Source: Bacteroides sp.
Lineage (GTDB): Bacteria > Bacteroidota > Bacteroidia > Bacteroidales > Muribaculaceae
DNA length: 64,000 nt
NCBI GenBank assembly: GCA_014802015.1
Contig: JAAVDB010000011.1
Span: forward strand, 16,159-80,158
Direction: 5' to 3'
Each line of letters starts with the position of its first letter. Within the stretch, counting starts at the first letter, position 1. The translations under genes were made by a program, and so were the position numbers. The notes under the pieces are model-generated. The model was not told the origin of the DNA, searched no databases, and saw only the letters and a list, made by a program, of their open reading frames with translations. Shown here piece by piece: positions 1 through 8,669 of this stretch.

Positions 1-1378
1 CGAGACAGCAAAGAAATTATATCACGAGCATGCAGCCAAGATGCCCATCATCGACTATCACTGCCACCTCATCCCCAAGATGGTAGCCGATGACCACCGA
101 TTCAAATCCATCACAGAGATATGGCTCGGCGGTGACCACTACAAATGGCGCGCAATGCGCTCCAACGGCGTAGAGGAGCGTTTCTGCACCGGCACCGACA
201 CCACCGACTGGGAGAAGTTCCAGAAGTGGGCCGAGACAGTACCCTACACCTTCCGCAACCCCCTCTATCACTGGACACACCTTGAGCTCAAGACAGCCTT
301 CGGCATCGACAAACTGCTCAACCCCGAGACAGCACGCGAGATCTATGACGCCTGCAACGACAAGCTGCTCAACGATCCCAACATGACCGCACGCGGACTT
401 ATGCGCCGCTACAACGTCGAGACCGTCTGCACCACCGACGATCCCGTCGACACACTCGAATACCACAAGGCCGTACGCGACAGCGGATTCGAGATCAAGA
501 TGCTCCCCACATGGCGTCCCGACAAAGCTATGGCCGTAGAGGATCCCGCCGAGTTCCGCGCTTACGTCGAGAAACTCTCCGAGATGTCAGGCGTGACCAT
601 CAGCAAGTTCAGCGACATGATAGACGCCCTCCAGAAGCGTCACGACTTCTTTGAGGAGATGGGTTGCCGTCTCTCTGACCACGGCATCGAAGAGTTCTAT
701 GCCGCCGACTACACCGATGCCGAGATCGAAGCCATCTTTGACAAGGTGTACGGAGGCAAGGAGCTGACCGGCGAAGAGATCCACAAGTTCAAGAGCGCCA
801 TGATGATCGTATTCGGCGAGATGGACTACAACTCAGGCTGGACACAGCAGTTCCACTACGGAGCCATCCGCAACAACAACTCAAAGATGTTCAAGCTCCT
901 GGGTCCCGACACCGGCTTTGACTCAATCGGCGAGTTCAACACCGCCAAGAGCTGCGCCAAGTACCTCGACCGCCTCAATTCACGTGGCAAACTCACCAAG
1001 ACCATCATCTACAACCTCAACCCCTGCGCCAACGAAGTCATCGCCACAATGCTCGGCAACTTCCAGGACGGTTCTATCCCCGGCAAGATTCAGTTCGGAT
1101 CGGGATGGTGGTTCCTTGATCAGAAGGACGGCATGCAGAAGCAGATGAACGCCCTCTCGCTCCTGGGTCTTCTCAGCCGCTTTGTAGGTATGCTCACCGA
1201 CTCACGCTCATTCCTCTCATATCCTCGTCATGAATACTTCCGCCGCACACTCTGTAACCTCGTCGGCGACGACATCGAGAAGGGTGAACTCCCCTACACC
1301 GGCTACGAAGAGAAGCGCGTCAACCAGATGATCGAGGACATCTGCTACAACAATGCCAAAAACTACTTTAAATTTTAA
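1..1378 (+). CDS. uxaC: Glucuronate (uronate) isomerase, 5'-truncated by window edge
   Basis: Isomerises D-glucuronate to D-fructuronate (and galacturonate to tagaturonate), the first cytoplasmic step of hexuronate catabolism. The ORF track starts at the ATG at 41, but the frame is open back to base 2 and reads ETAKKLYHEHAAK before MPIIDYHCHL, which is the normal UxaC N-terminus. The ATG at 41 is therefore internal and the true start lies upstream of the window. The DYHCHL motif supplies metal-ligand histidines of the amidohydrolase-like fold; the C-terminus ends in a normal NAKNYF-like tail. A hexuronate-type MFS transporter starts 3 nt after the stop, so the two form an operon. High confidence in family and in the truncation. 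Confidence 0.97.
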   Translation, partial: ETAKKLYHEHAAKMPIIDYHCHLIPKMVADDHRFKSITEIWLGGDHYKWRAMRSNGVEERFCTGTDTTDWEKFQKWAETVPYTFRNPLYHWTHLELKTAFGIDKLLNPETAREIYDACNDKLLNDPNMTARGLMRRYNVETVCTTDDPVDTLEYHKAVRDSGFEIKMLPTWRPDKAMAVEDPAEFRAYVEKLSEMSGVTISKFSDMIDALQKRHDFFEEMGCRLSDHGIEEFYAADYTDAEIEAIFDKVYGGKELTGEEIHKFKSAMMIVFGEMDYNSGWTQQFHYGAIRNNNSKMFKLLGPDTGFDSIGEFNTAKSCAKYLDRLNSRGKLTKTIIYNLNPCANEVIATMLGNFQDGSIPGKIQFGSGWWFLDQKDGMQKQMNALSLLGLLSRFVGMLTDSRSFLSYPRHEYFRRTLCNLVGDDIEKGELPYTGYEEKRVNQMIEDICYNNAKNYFKF

Positions 1379-1381
1379 TAC

Positions 1382-2881
1382 ATGGCAACAGCAACAACAC
1401 CCCTCTCCGCAGCCAATCAGAAAATGACCAACTTCCGTTGGGTCATCTGTGCGCTGCTCTTCCTCGCCACGACCGTCAACTACATGGACCGTCAGGTGCT
1501 ATCACTCACCTGGAAAGAGTTCATCGCTCCCGAATTTCACTGGACCGACTCCAACTACGGTCTGATCACCGCAGTGTTCTCCATCGTCTATGCCGTTGCC
1601 AACCTCCTTGCCGGCCGCTTCATCGACTGGATGGGCACTAAGAAAGGTTACCTCTGGGCCATCGGCGTATGGTCAGCCGGCGCCTGCCTTCACGCCGCTT
1701 GCGGCTGGGCCACCGAGCATGTCGTAGGCATGCATGACGCAGCCGAACTGCTCGGCGCCACCGGTGACGTCGCCATCATGATCGCCACCGTATCGGTCTA
1801 CTTCTTCCTTGCGGCCCGTACCATCCTCGCCCTCGGTGAGGCCGGCAACTTCCCCGCCGCCATCAAGGTGACCGCCGAATACTTCCCCAAACGTGACCGT
1901 GCGTACGCCACCTCAATCTTCAATGCCGGATCGGCAGTCGGCGCTCTCGTAGCCCCGTTCTCGATCGGCCCGCTCGCCACATTCTTCAAGAATATAGGCT
2001 GGGGCAACGGCTGGGAGATGGCATTTATCGTCATCGGTGCCCTCGGATTCGTGTGGATGGGCTTCTGGGTAGTTCTCTACAAGGAACCGGCCAAGAATCC
2101 CCGCGTCAACGCAGCCGAGCTCGCATATATCGAGCAGGACAATCACGAAGCCAACGAGACTCCCCGACAGAAAGCTGTCGAAGAGGAGAACGAGGCAACA
2201 ATCCCCTTCTGGAGCGTATTCAAGTATCCCCAGACATGGGCAGTGTTCTTCGGCAAATTCCTCTCTGACGGAGTGTGGTGGTTCTTCCTCTTCTGGACAC
2301 CCGCCTACATCACCGACGTGTTCAAACTGTCGACTTCGTCCGGCGAGGGTATGCTGATGATCTTCGTGCTCTATCTCATCACCATGCTGTCGATATATGG
2401 CGGTAAACTCCCGACCATCTTCATCGACCGCGCCGCACGCAAGGGCATCAACATCAACCCCTACGCCGCACGTATGCGCGCCATGCTCATCTTCGCAGTG
2501 TTCCCCCTGCTCGCACTTCTCGCCCAGCCCCTGAGCGGTGTTTCACCCTGGCTCCCCATCATCATCATCGGTATCGCAGGTGCGGCCCATCAGTCTTGGA
2601 GCGCCAACATCTACTCGGTGGTAGGTGACATGTTCCCCAAGTCGACAATCGCTACAATCATCGGTATCGGCGGTATGGCCGGCGGTATCGGATCATTCCT
2701 GATCAACTACTGCTCGGGTATCCTCTTCGACTACTCGGCACAGACCAACATGTCGTTCATGAGCTTTGAAGGCAAGCCCGCAGGTTACTTCATCGTGTTC
2801 TGTATCTGCGGCGTAGCCTATCTCGTAGGCTGGTGCATCATGAAGCTCCTCGTGCCCCGCTACAAGCAGGTGATCCCCTGA
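1382..2881 (+). CDS. MFS transporter, hexuronate (ExuT-like) family
   Basis: 499-aa inner-membrane major facilitator protein. The N-terminal segment after about residue 17 (RWVICALLFLATTVNYMDRQ) is the typical start of the anion:cation symporter/ExuT-GudP group, with the NYMDRQVLS signature. Roughly 12 membrane segments are visible, with a hydrophilic central loop around residues 240-280. It starts 3 nt after uxaC, so co-transcription and a glucuronate/galacturonate substrate are inferred from context. A 12-bp hairpin follows about 50 nt downstream. Exact substrate cannot be read from sequence; aldohexuronate is the best guess. Confidence 0.9.
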   Translation: MATATTPLSAANQKMTNFRWVICALLFLATTVNYMDRQVLSLTWKEFIAPEFHWTDSNYGLITAVFSIVYAVANLLAGRFIDWMGTKKGYLWAIGVWSAGACLHAACGWATEHVVGMHDAAELLGATGDVAIMIATVSVYFFLAARTILALGEAGNFPAAIKVTAEYFPKRDRAYATSIFNAGSAVGALVAPFSIGPLATFFKNIGWGNGWEMAFIVIGALGFVWMGFWVVLYKEPAKNPRVNAAELAYIEQDNHEANETPRQKAVEEENEATIPFWSVFKYPQTWAVFFGKFLSDGVWWFFLFWTPAYITDVFKLSTSSGEGMLMIFVLYLITMLSIYGGKLPTIFIDRAARKGININPYAARMRAMLIFAVFPLLALLAQPLSGVSPWLPIIIIGIAGAAHQSWSANIYSVVGDMFPKSTIATIIGIGGMAGGIGSFLINYCSGILFDYSAQTNMSFMSFEGKPAGYFIVFCICGVAYLVGWCIMKLLVPRYKQVIP

Positions 2882-2933
2882 TCCAAAAGTCAGTGACCGC
2901 GCCACAGGCGCATGACTGACACACAACCATAAC

Positions 2934-2975
2934 ATGACGCCTGTCCGGCACACAGCCGCGACAGGCGTCATTATA
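2934..2975 (+). terminator. Hairpin closing the uxaC-transporter operon
   Basis: A perfect 12-bp stem, ATGACGCCTGTC at 2934-2945 and GACAGGCGTCAT at 2960-2971, begins 53 nt after the transporter stop. The following bases are AT-rich (TATAAA) without a long T run, so it could be a weak terminator or 3' stabilising hairpin. Confidence 0.6.
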
Positions 2976-3013
2976 AACATGGAAAATATCCGAAAAATTC
3001 GTGCCAAAAAAAT

Positions 3014-3044
3014 TTTGACGATTAAAGTAAAAGCAATAAATTTG
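3014..3044 (+). promoter_or_regulatory. Bacteroidota-type promoter for the ferredoxin gene
   Basis: TTTG at 3014-3017, then 19 nt, then TAAATTTG at 3037-3044: a textbook -33/-7 pair for the Bacteroidota primary sigma factor. The ferredoxin ATG lies 53 nt downstream. Confidence 0.75.
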
Positions 3045-3096
3045 CATCACTTTTCAACAATAACGAAGTTTTTTATCCAATTTAATTTACTTAACA

Positions 3097-3270
3097 ATGG
3101 CTTACGTAATTACCGACACTTGCATCTCCTGCGGAGCTTGCGCTGCTGTATGCCCCACCGAATCAATCTCTGAGGGCGCAGAGCACTACGAGATCAATCC
3201 CGACACCTGCATCGACTGCGGTGCATGCGAGGGTGAGTGCCCCACCGGCTCAATCCATCCCGGAGAATAA
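3097..3270 (+). CDS. 2[4Fe-4S] ferredoxin (57 aa)
   Basis: Small soluble electron carrier, below the ORF-track cut-off. The protein begins MAYVITDTCI and contains two classical cluster motifs, CISCGACAAVC plus P (residues 9-20) and CIDCGACEGEC plus P (residues 39-49). Each supplies CxxCxxC and a remote CP, so two [4Fe-4S] clusters are expected. It sits alone between its own promoter (core at 3037) and a strong terminator, so it is monocistronic. Such clostridial-type ferredoxins serve pyruvate:ferredoxin oxidoreductase and related enzymes; the partner here is not encoded nearby. Confidence 0.96.
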   Translation: MAYVITDTCISCGACAAVCPTESISEGAEHYEINPDTCIDCGACEGECPTGSIHPGE

Positions 3271-3324
3271 TTGCCATCATTCCCGCATGATGACGGGAAT
3301 ATGAGCATCTGAGCGATCAGACAT

Positions 3325-3368
3325 AATCGAGGCAGACAGGCCACAGGCCGTCAGCCTCGATTTTTTTT
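3325..3368 (+). terminator. Rho-independent terminator of ferredoxin gene
   Basis: Perfect stem AATCGAGGC (3325-3333) / GCCTCGATT (3354-3362) running into eight T residues. A second small hairpin, ATTCCCG/CGGGAAT, lies upstream near 3280-3300. Confidence 0.9.
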
Positions 3369-3673
3369 ATCCGGCTGATATTGCAACCGCAAGAGCCGGG
3401 AAAGTGTGAAAAATTTTTACCATCTTTTTGAGCGTTTTGACTGCTTTTATACACTGTTTCCGTTCCTTTTCATACAATAAGTCACACATTTCACCACTTT
3501 GCTTTTCGCGCTGAAAACATCGCTGAAAAGATATGTTTCATAACACATTTTCGTGCTTGACAATTTAAAAAATCTATTGCTACATTTGCATCGGATTAGG
3601 TCGGCAACCATTATTGCAACCCGTCTGAATCACCTGTTAAATCTACACAAAACAACCATTTAAAACCTAAACC
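3369..3673. other. Intergenic region upstream of gdhA
   Basis: About 300 nt, AT-rich, no supported ORF. It holds the gdhA promoter near its end; the rest (T-rich tracts around 3410-3540) shows no repeat or conserved structure I can name. Confidence 0.6.
3557..3588 (+). promoter_or_regulatory. gdhA promoter
   Basis: TTGACA at 3557-3562 and TACATTTG at 3581-3588 match the Bacteroidota -33/-7 consensus. The start codon is 86 nt past the -7, leaving a long 5' leader. Confidence 0.7.
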
Positions 3674-5011
3674 ATGGATATTAACAATATTCTCAATGGT
3701 CTTGAAGCCAAACATCCCGGCGAAAAGGAATACCTTCAGGCAGTAAAGGAAGTGCTCATCTGCGTAGAAGATGTCTACAACCAGCATCCTGAATTTGAAA
3801 AAGCAAAAATCATCGAGCGCATGGTCGAGCCCGACCGTATCGTCACATTCCGCGTCACATGGGTAGACGACCGCGGCGAGGTGCAGAACAATATCGGCTA
3901 TCGCGTACAGTTCAATAACGCTATCGGCCCGTACAAAGGGGGCATCCGTTTCCACGCATCAGTCAACCTCTCTATCCTCAAATTCCTCGGATTTGAGCAG
4001 ACCTTCAAGAATGCCCTCACCACCCTCCCCATGGGCGGAGCCAAGGGCGGCAGCGACTTCTCGCCCCGCGGCAAGAGCGAAGCCGAGATCATGCGCTTCT
4101 GCCAGGCATTCATCCTCTGCCTCTGGAAAAACCTCGGTCCTGACCGCGACGTACCCGCAGGCGACATCGGTGTAGGCGGCCGCGAAGTGGGCTACATGTA
4201 CGGTATGTACAAGAAGCTCGTCAACGAGTGCACCGGCACATTCACCGGCAAAGGTCTTGACTTTGGCGGCTCACGCATCCGTCCCGAGGCTACCGGATTC
4301 GGCGCCCTCTACTTCGTGCAGAACATGCTCGCCAAGAAGAACGACACCATCGAGGGCAAGACTATCGCTATCTCAGGTTTCGGCAACGTGGCATGGGGTG
4401 CAGCGCTCAAGGCTACACAGCTCGGCGGTAAGGTCGTTACCATCTCAGGCCCCGACGGCTACATCTACGATCCCGAAGGCATCACAGGCGACAAGATCGA
4501 CTACATGCTCTATCTCCGCGCCACCGGTGAGGACATCGTCGCACCATACGCTGAGAAATACCCCGAAGCCACATTCTATCCCGGCCGCAAACCCTGGGAG
4601 CAGAAAGTCGACATCGCCCTCCCCTGCGCTACTCAGAATGAGGTCGACGGCGAGGATGCCCGTCAGCTCGTGGCCAACGGCGTGCAGATCGTAGCCGAAG
4701 TCTCCAACATGGGTTGTACACCCGAAGCAATCGATACATTCATCGAAGCCCGCGTCAACTACGCGCCCGGCAAGGCTGTTAACGCCGGCGGTGTAGCCAC
4801 CTCAGGTCTTGAAATGAGCCAGAACGCCGAGCATCTCCAGTGGAGTGCCGAAGAGGTTGACGAACGTCTCCACGAGATTATGAGCAATATCCACCACCAG
4901 TGCGTAGAGCACGGCACGGAACCCGACGGATTCATCAACTACATGAAGGGTGCAAACATCGCCGGATTCATGAAGGTGGCAAACGCAATGATAGGTCAGG
5001 GTATCATTTAA
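3674..5011 (+). CDS. gdhA: NADP-type glutamate dehydrogenase
   Basis: 445-aa hexameric-type enzyme that reductively aminates 2-oxoglutarate to glutamate, the main ammonium-assimilation route in many gut Bacteroidota. The substrate-binding/catalytic segment around residues 85-130 contains the KFLGFEQTFKNAL and PMGGAKGGSDF motifs, the latter with the catalytic lysine; the Rossmann segment ISGFGNVAWGAA follows near residue 236. Length and motif order match the small bacterial GdhA class (about 445 aa) rather than the large catabolic forms. NADP preference is inferred from family. Monocistronic, with its own promoter and a terminator at 5077. Confidence 0.97.
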   Translation: MDINNILNGLEAKHPGEKEYLQAVKEVLICVEDVYNQHPEFEKAKIIERMVEPDRIVTFRVTWVDDRGEVQNNIGYRVQFNNAIGPYKGGIRFHASVNLSILKFLGFEQTFKNALTTLPMGGAKGGSDFSPRGKSEAEIMRFCQAFILCLWKNLGPDRDVPAGDIGVGGREVGYMYGMYKKLVNECTGTFTGKGLDFGGSRIRPEATGFGALYFVQNMLAKKNDTIEGKTIAISGFGNVAWGAALKATQLGGKVVTISGPDGYIYDPEGITGDKIDYMLYLRATGEDIVAPYAEKYPEATFYPGRKPWEQKVDIALPCATQNEVDGEDARQLVANGVQIVAEVSNMGCTPEAIDTFIEARVNYAPGKAVNAGGVATSGLEMSQNAEHLQWSAEEVDERLHEIMSNIHHQCVEHGTEPDGFINYMKGANIAGFMKVANAMIGQGII

Positions 5012-5076
5012 TATTCCCGTAACCACGTTAAGAAAAAACCTATTGGACTATACCTAACATCAAAATCCTGATTTTA

Positions 5077-5114
5077 GAGCGCAGGGCATTCACCTCCCTG
5101 CGCTCATTGTTTTT
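5077..5114 (+). terminator. gdhA terminator
   Basis: Perfect 10-bp stem GAGCGCAGGG (5077-5086) / CCCTGCGCTC (5096-5105) followed by ATTGTTTTT. Confidence 0.88.
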
Positions 5115-5259
5115 ATGACACTGTTTTATGCCGATAAACATCAGGATTTGTTTTGTCATTCGTAATATATTTACGACCTTTGCAACGATTTTATTCAATC
5201 TCACAATCGCAAATACCGAAAAACTATAACATTCATCACCTTAAACATCTGAAATTACA

Positions 5260-6549
5260 ATGGTAACTGCTATCGTAATCTTCTTTATCCTCGGCTATCT
5301 GTGCATCGCTCTTGAGAGCGTGCTCAAGATCAACAAGGCCGTACCCGCACTGCTCATGTGCGTGGTGTGCTGGACCCTCTATGCCTGTGGCGGCGGACCA
5401 GCCGACGGCGAAACGTCCGAACGACTGCTTCACCATCTCGGCGAGACCTGCGAGATTCTCTTCTTCCTGATGGGAGCCATGACCATCGTCGAGATTGTCG
5501 ACGCCAACGGCGGATTCTATTTCGTCAAGGACGCGTTGGCCACCAAGAGCAAACGCGCGCTGCTGTGGCGCATCACGTTTATGACCTTCATCCTCTCGGC
5601 CATCCTTGACAACCTCACCACCAGTATCGTAATGGTGATGGTGCTCCGCAAACTCGTGGCCGACAGCAAGGATCGCATGCTGTTCGGCGGCATGATCGTC
5701 ATCGCGGCCAATGCCGGCGGTGCCTTCTCGCCCATCGGTGACGTCACCACCATCATGCTTTGGATCAAGGGCATGATCACCACCGGCGGAGTGCTGTCAC
5801 AGCTCTTCCTCCCCTCGCTCGTGTCGGCACTCGTATCGATGCTCTGCGTCAGCATCTATCTCAAGGGCGATCTCGTTATGCCCGAGCAGAACGAAGCTCC
5901 CGGCGCCACCAATAACCCCGACCGTCTGCTCATACTCTGCATCGGTGTCGGCGGTCTGATCTTCGTGCCTATCTTCCGTATGCTCACCGGCCTCGCACCC
6001 TTCATGGGCATCCTCCTCGCGCTCGGCGTGCTGTGGCTCGTGAGCGAATACCGTTGCAACCGCTACGCGCTCCTGAGCAACAACAGCCACCTGAAGGTGA
6101 CCGACCTGCTCGCACGCATCGACATGGCTACAATCCTCTTCTTCCTCGGCATCCTCCTTGCCGTTGCCACCCTTCAGGAGACCGGAGTGCTCACATCGTT
6201 CGGCGCATGGCTCAACGAGGCCTCCAACGGCAACCACTATCTCGTCACCGGCATCATCGGTGTCGTGTCGAGTATCGTCGACAACGTGCCCCTCGTGGCA
6301 GGATGTATGGACATGTATGCCATCGCACCCACAGGCGACTTTGCCGCCGACGGTCTCTTCTGGCAGCTCCTCGCCTACTGTGCCGGCGTGGGCGGTTCTA
6401 TGCTCATCATCGGCTCGGCCGCAGGCGTTGTGGTCATGGGTCTCGAAAAGATCAGCTTCGGCTGGTATCTGCGCCGCTTCACCTGGATCGCCTTCGTGGG
6501 CTACATCGCAGGTATCGGCGTCTATGCGCTTGAGACACTGTTATTCTAA
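5260..6549 (+). CDS. nhaD: NhaD-type Na+/H+ antiporter
   Basis: 429-aa polytopic inner-membrane protein of the ion-transporter (ArsB/NhaD) superfamily, exchanging external protons for cytoplasmic sodium. Motifs include LDNLTTSIVMVMVLRKL in the first repeat and VDNVPLVAGCMDMY in the second, the paired unwound-helix DN motifs of the fold, plus ANAGGAFSPIGDVTTIMLW, which is diagnostic for NhaD. The MVTAIVIFFILGYL start gives an immediate first membrane segment. Downstream terminator at 6563. Monocistronic. Confidence 0.93.
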   Translation: MVTAIVIFFILGYLCIALESVLKINKAVPALLMCVVCWTLYACGGGPADGETSERLLHHLGETCEILFFLMGAMTIVEIVDANGGFYFVKDALATKSKRALLWRITFMTFILSAILDNLTTSIVMVMVLRKLVADSKDRMLFGGMIVIAANAGGAFSPIGDVTTIMLWIKGMITTGGVLSQLFLPSLVSALVSMLCVSIYLKGDLVMPEQNEAPGATNNPDRLLILCIGVGGLIFVPIFRMLTGLAPFMGILLALGVLWLVSEYRCNRYALLSNNSHLKVTDLLARIDMATILFFLGILLAVATLQETGVLTSFGAWLNEASNGNHYLVTGIIGVVSSIVDNVPLVAGCMDMYAIAPTGDFAADGLFWQLLAYCAGVGGSMLIIGSAAGVVVMGLEKISFGWYLRRFTWIAFVGYIAGIGVYALETLLF

Positions 6550-6562
6550 TTAATCCACATCT

Positions 6563-6624
6563 GCGGACTGCAGCAAGGGGCACACATCAATACCGTAGCT
6601 CCTCCTGCAGTCCGCTGTTTTTTT
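6563..6624 (+). terminator. nhaD terminator
   Basis: An 11-bp stem GCGGACTGCAG (6563-6573) / CTGCAGTCCGC (6605-6615) with a 31-nt loop, then a T7 run. The next gene starts only 8 nt after the T run. Confidence 0.8.
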
Positions 6625-6631
6625 ATCTACT

Positions 6632-7291
6632 ATGCTTACAAGGATCATCCTCAGCCTCACAGCGACGGCCGCACTGCTGACAGCTTCATGCGCGGGCGGA
6701 GGCGACGGCCCGGACTACGGTAACGACTCGGACCACAACGTGACGTTCGAGTCATCCGACCTGTCACTCTTCGAGCTGCGCCACCGCGTCAGGAACGTGA
6801 CCACCACCACATACTATGACGTCACTCCGGGCCCCGACTCCGTAGCGGTCGACACCATGCCTGACAAGCGCATCACCACCGTGATATACTTCGACTCGCT
6901 GGGACGCTATGTGACGCGGAGGGACGAACGCATACGCCGCGATGCGGAGGGACGCATCACGCGCTGGGAGGATCATAGGCCCAACCTGCGCCGTCTGCAT
7001 GGAGGATTCCTGAAGGATACACTATCGTACACTCACGTCTCACCCAACGTGGTGCAGACATCCGGCATGGGCGATTATGCCGTCACGGTCTATGATGACT
7101 CACACCGCATCGTCGGACAATACACCGACCCGCTTGTCGACGGTGAGCACACAGCCGTCTTCAACATCTACCGCGACGAGGACAGCCGCGGCAACTGGAC
7201 CGAACGTCTCAGCATCTGGACCACCCAGACACCCGGCAACCGCCCTCACGTCTCCTACTCGCTCGACCGCAGGCAGATCGTGTATTATTGA
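6632..7291 (+). CDS. Hypothetical lipoprotein
   Basis: 219 aa. The N-terminus MLTRIILSLTATAALLTASC is a lipoprotein signal peptide with a lipobox ending at Cys20, followed by a Gly/Asp-rich stretch (AGGGDGPDYGND), a charged pattern compatible with the Bacteroidota lipoprotein export signal for surface display. The mature part is rich in short beta-strand-like segments with RITRW and VTVYDD repeats, faintly like YD/RHS-type strands. No known family recognised. It begins immediately after the nhaD terminator and is convergent with the next gene. Confidence 0.75.
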   Translation: MLTRIILSLTATAALLTASCAGGGDGPDYGNDSDHNVTFESSDLSLFELRHRVRNVTTTTYYDVTPGPDSVAVDTMPDKRITTVIYFDSLGRYVTRRDERIRRDAEGRITRWEDHRPNLRRLHGGFLKDTLSYTHVSPNVVQTSGMGDYAVTVYDDSHRIVGQYTDPLVDGEHTAVFNIYRDEDSRGNWTERLSIWTTQTPGNRPHVSYSLDRRQIVYY

Positions 7292-7301
7292 ACACCGGTA
7301 T

Positions 7302-7820
7302 TCAACCTATCTTCCTCCACTTGCGGCGCGGACGCATGGCGAGGATAGCCGCACGACGTATGCGTCGCGGCAACAATGGCTCAGACCCTTCTTGCTGCTG
7401 CGTGACATTATCCGTGTGCATGGGCATCTCCGGATCATTCACTTTGTCATCAGACATGGGTAATATGCCATCGGCTTTATTATTCTTCGGCATATCTTTC
7501 TTTTTCTCATCAGGAGCCACGGATGTCACCTGTGGTTCAGCCTCGGCCTTACGGTGACGCGGGCGACGTGCGCGGGCCGAACGCTCGATGGCCTTGTCGA
7601 TCTCAAAACGGAGCATTTCAAACGTTATGGCCGTATATTCGTCGAGGTGTGAGGCATAAGACTCGCGGTCACCGGCCAGATACTTGTCGAGCGCATCAAT
7701 CATATCGGCGCAACGGTTGTCCATCGGCACGACGGCATATATTCGGCGTACGAATGTGTCGTAAGCCCTCTGGGAGACAGGTCGGAAATGAGGAATGGGA
7801 CGGGGTAGTTTACGTGACAT
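7302..7820 (-). CDS. Conserved hypothetical protein (172 aa)
   Basis: The ORF track begins at 7904, but a TAACTTTG -7 element (7853-7860, minus strand) lies inside that extension, so the start must be downstream. The ATG at 7820 gives MSRKLPRPIPHFRPVSQ. The first about 95 residues look like a compact helical domain (RAYDTFVRRIYAV, HLDEYTAITFEML); the remainder is a low-complexity, basic, probably disordered tail ending RRKWRKIG. I recognise no function. The basic tail could bind nucleic acid, but that is speculation. Convergent with the lipoprotein gene, 10 nt apart. Confidence 0.7.
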   Translation of the reverse strand: MSRKLPRPIPHFRPVSQRAYDTFVRRIYAVVPMDNRCADMIDALDKYLAGDRESYASHLDEYTAITFEMLRFEIDKAIERSARARRPRHRKAEAEPQVTSVAPDEKKKDMPKNNKADGILPMSDDKVNDPEMPMHTDNVTQQQEGSEPLLPRRIRRAAILAMRPRRKWRKIG

Positions 7821-7852
7821 AATATTCAGGTTTTGCGTTAAATATTCTGCCA

Positions 7853-7860
7853 CAAAGTTA
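7853..7860 (-). promoter_or_regulatory. -7 promoter element for the 7820 gene
   Basis: TAACTTTG on the minus strand, 33 nt upstream of the chosen ATG; used here to reject the longer ORF-track start. Confidence 0.6.
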
Positions 7861-8002
7861 CAATCGTACCACCCCCTAAAGGGTGCGATAATGTCGCGAA
7901 GCAACGAAAAAATTTATATACAAAAAATCGCCATTTCGGGAACGGTATTGTTTCAGATATGGCGGATTCTTTTTAGAGAATGTAAGTTTGTAAAACTAGT
8001 CT

Positions 8003-8245
8003 TTATAAATTCAGGTATTTATAGCATACCCGCACAATTAAGGACAAAACCCATAACGATAACCCTATCAAAATGACTCCAATAATCCAGAGAATTCCTA
8101 CCATCACACCATAAGCAAAAACTCCTATACTTGCAAATAGTCCAATCACGATTAAAATCTCAGCAAAAAATTTTAATACTACTGCTGGAGTACAAGGATA
8201 ATCTCGGGTGATTTGAGAAGTAATACTTTCTTTGTCGTTGTTCAT
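8003..8245 (-). CDS. Small two-segment membrane protein (80 aa)
   Basis: Using the ATG at 8245 gives MNNDKESITSQ, a short polar N-terminus followed by two hydrophobic stretches (LKFFAEILIVIGLFASIGVF and GILWIIGVILIGLSLWVLSL). The longer ORF-track start at 8413 would run through a block of fold-back repeats (see 8310-8493), so I prefer the short form. The AT-rich composition matches the neighbouring island and not the flanking chromosome. Function unknown; a small integral membrane protein in an accessory island can be an effector, immunity or stress protein, but nothing in the sequence decides. Confidence 0.6.
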   Translation of the reverse strand: MNNDKESITSQITRDYPCTPAVVLKFFAEILIVIGLFASIGVFAYGVMVGILWIIGVILIGLSLWVLSLIVRVCYKYLNL

Positions 8246-8309
8246 AATAGATTTTATTATTGATTGTGTTGCAATATTGCCACTATTACCACCCGACCAA
8301 TATAATAAA

Positions 8310-8350
8310 TGGCAGGCTTTCGTGTCCTGTACGATCCAGAGGTACTGCCA
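8310..8350. repeat. Short hairpin, leader side of the 2-TM gene
   Basis: TGGCAG (8310-8315) pairs with CTGCCA (8345-8350), a 6-bp closing stem. It is adjacent to the larger hairpins at 8370-8493. Confidence 0.4.
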
Positions 8351-8369
8351 TACCCACACAACATACAGA

Positions 8370-8433
8370 AACACTAAGCCCACCAAGCAGCCATACCCAG
8401 ACAGGTACGGCAAAACAGTGGGCGTTTAGTGTT
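8370..8433. repeat. 64-nt fold-back element A:B
   Basis: AACACTAA-GCCCAC (8370-8383) pairs with GTGGGC-GT-TTAGTGTT (8418-8433): 14 pairs with a 2-nt bulge. Inside, after symmetric 6-nt internal loops, GCCATACC pairs with GGTACGGC (7 of 8). The layout of outer stem, unpaired spacer, inner stem and extrahelical bases resembles folded integron attC sites, but the RYYYAAC/GTTRRRY core boxes are not matched. Confidence 0.65.
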
Positions 8434-8493
8434 TTGTCCTCGTTGTGTTGAAAATTGGCAGTTTTCTGAATCGAGTACAATAACATTAAACGC
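8422..8493. repeat. 72-nt fold-back element B:C sharing an arm with A:B
   Basis: GCGTTTAGTGTT (8422-8433) pairs with AACATTAAACGC (8482-8493) over 12 positions including one G-U. A single bulged T and 8 of 9 further pairs (TTGTCCTCG/CGAGTACAA) follow, then an inner 7-bp hairpin (GAAAATT..AGTTTTC). It reuses the right arm of the previous element, so the two folds exclude each other. Confidence 0.65.
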
Positions 8494-8661
8494 TATGCGT
8501 CAAAAATAACATGATACCACTCCTGATATCTCGTACAAAAATAGTGTAATTATTTGATTTGAACAATATTTGATTATTATTCTTAGCGAGTATCAGATCC
8601 GGCAAATATAGATTTACAATTTTTATGTTGATTTATAAGACTTTATATCAGATTAAATTGT

Positions 8662-8669
8662 TATATTTG
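8662..8669 (+). promoter_or_regulatory. -7 promoter element for the 8761 operon
   Basis: TATATTTG, consensus TAnnTTTG, 91 nt before the start codon; TTTA at 8642-8645 is a possible -33 partner. A GGTTA/TAACC mini-hairpin follows at 8675-8688. Confidence 0.6.

Noticed and set aside
41-43. ATG at 41 as uxaC start
   Set aside because: The frame upstream encodes the conserved UxaC N-terminus ETAKKLYHEHAAK up to the window edge, so this ATG is internal.
7882-7896. Shared 15-mer GGTGCGATAATGTCG (also 56213-56227)
   Set aside because: A 15-bp match in 64 kb is expected about once or more by chance; flanks do not align.
8422-8493. Canonical integron attC site
   Set aside because: The fold is attC-like but RYYYAAC and GTTRRRY boxes are not satisfied and no integrase is present.
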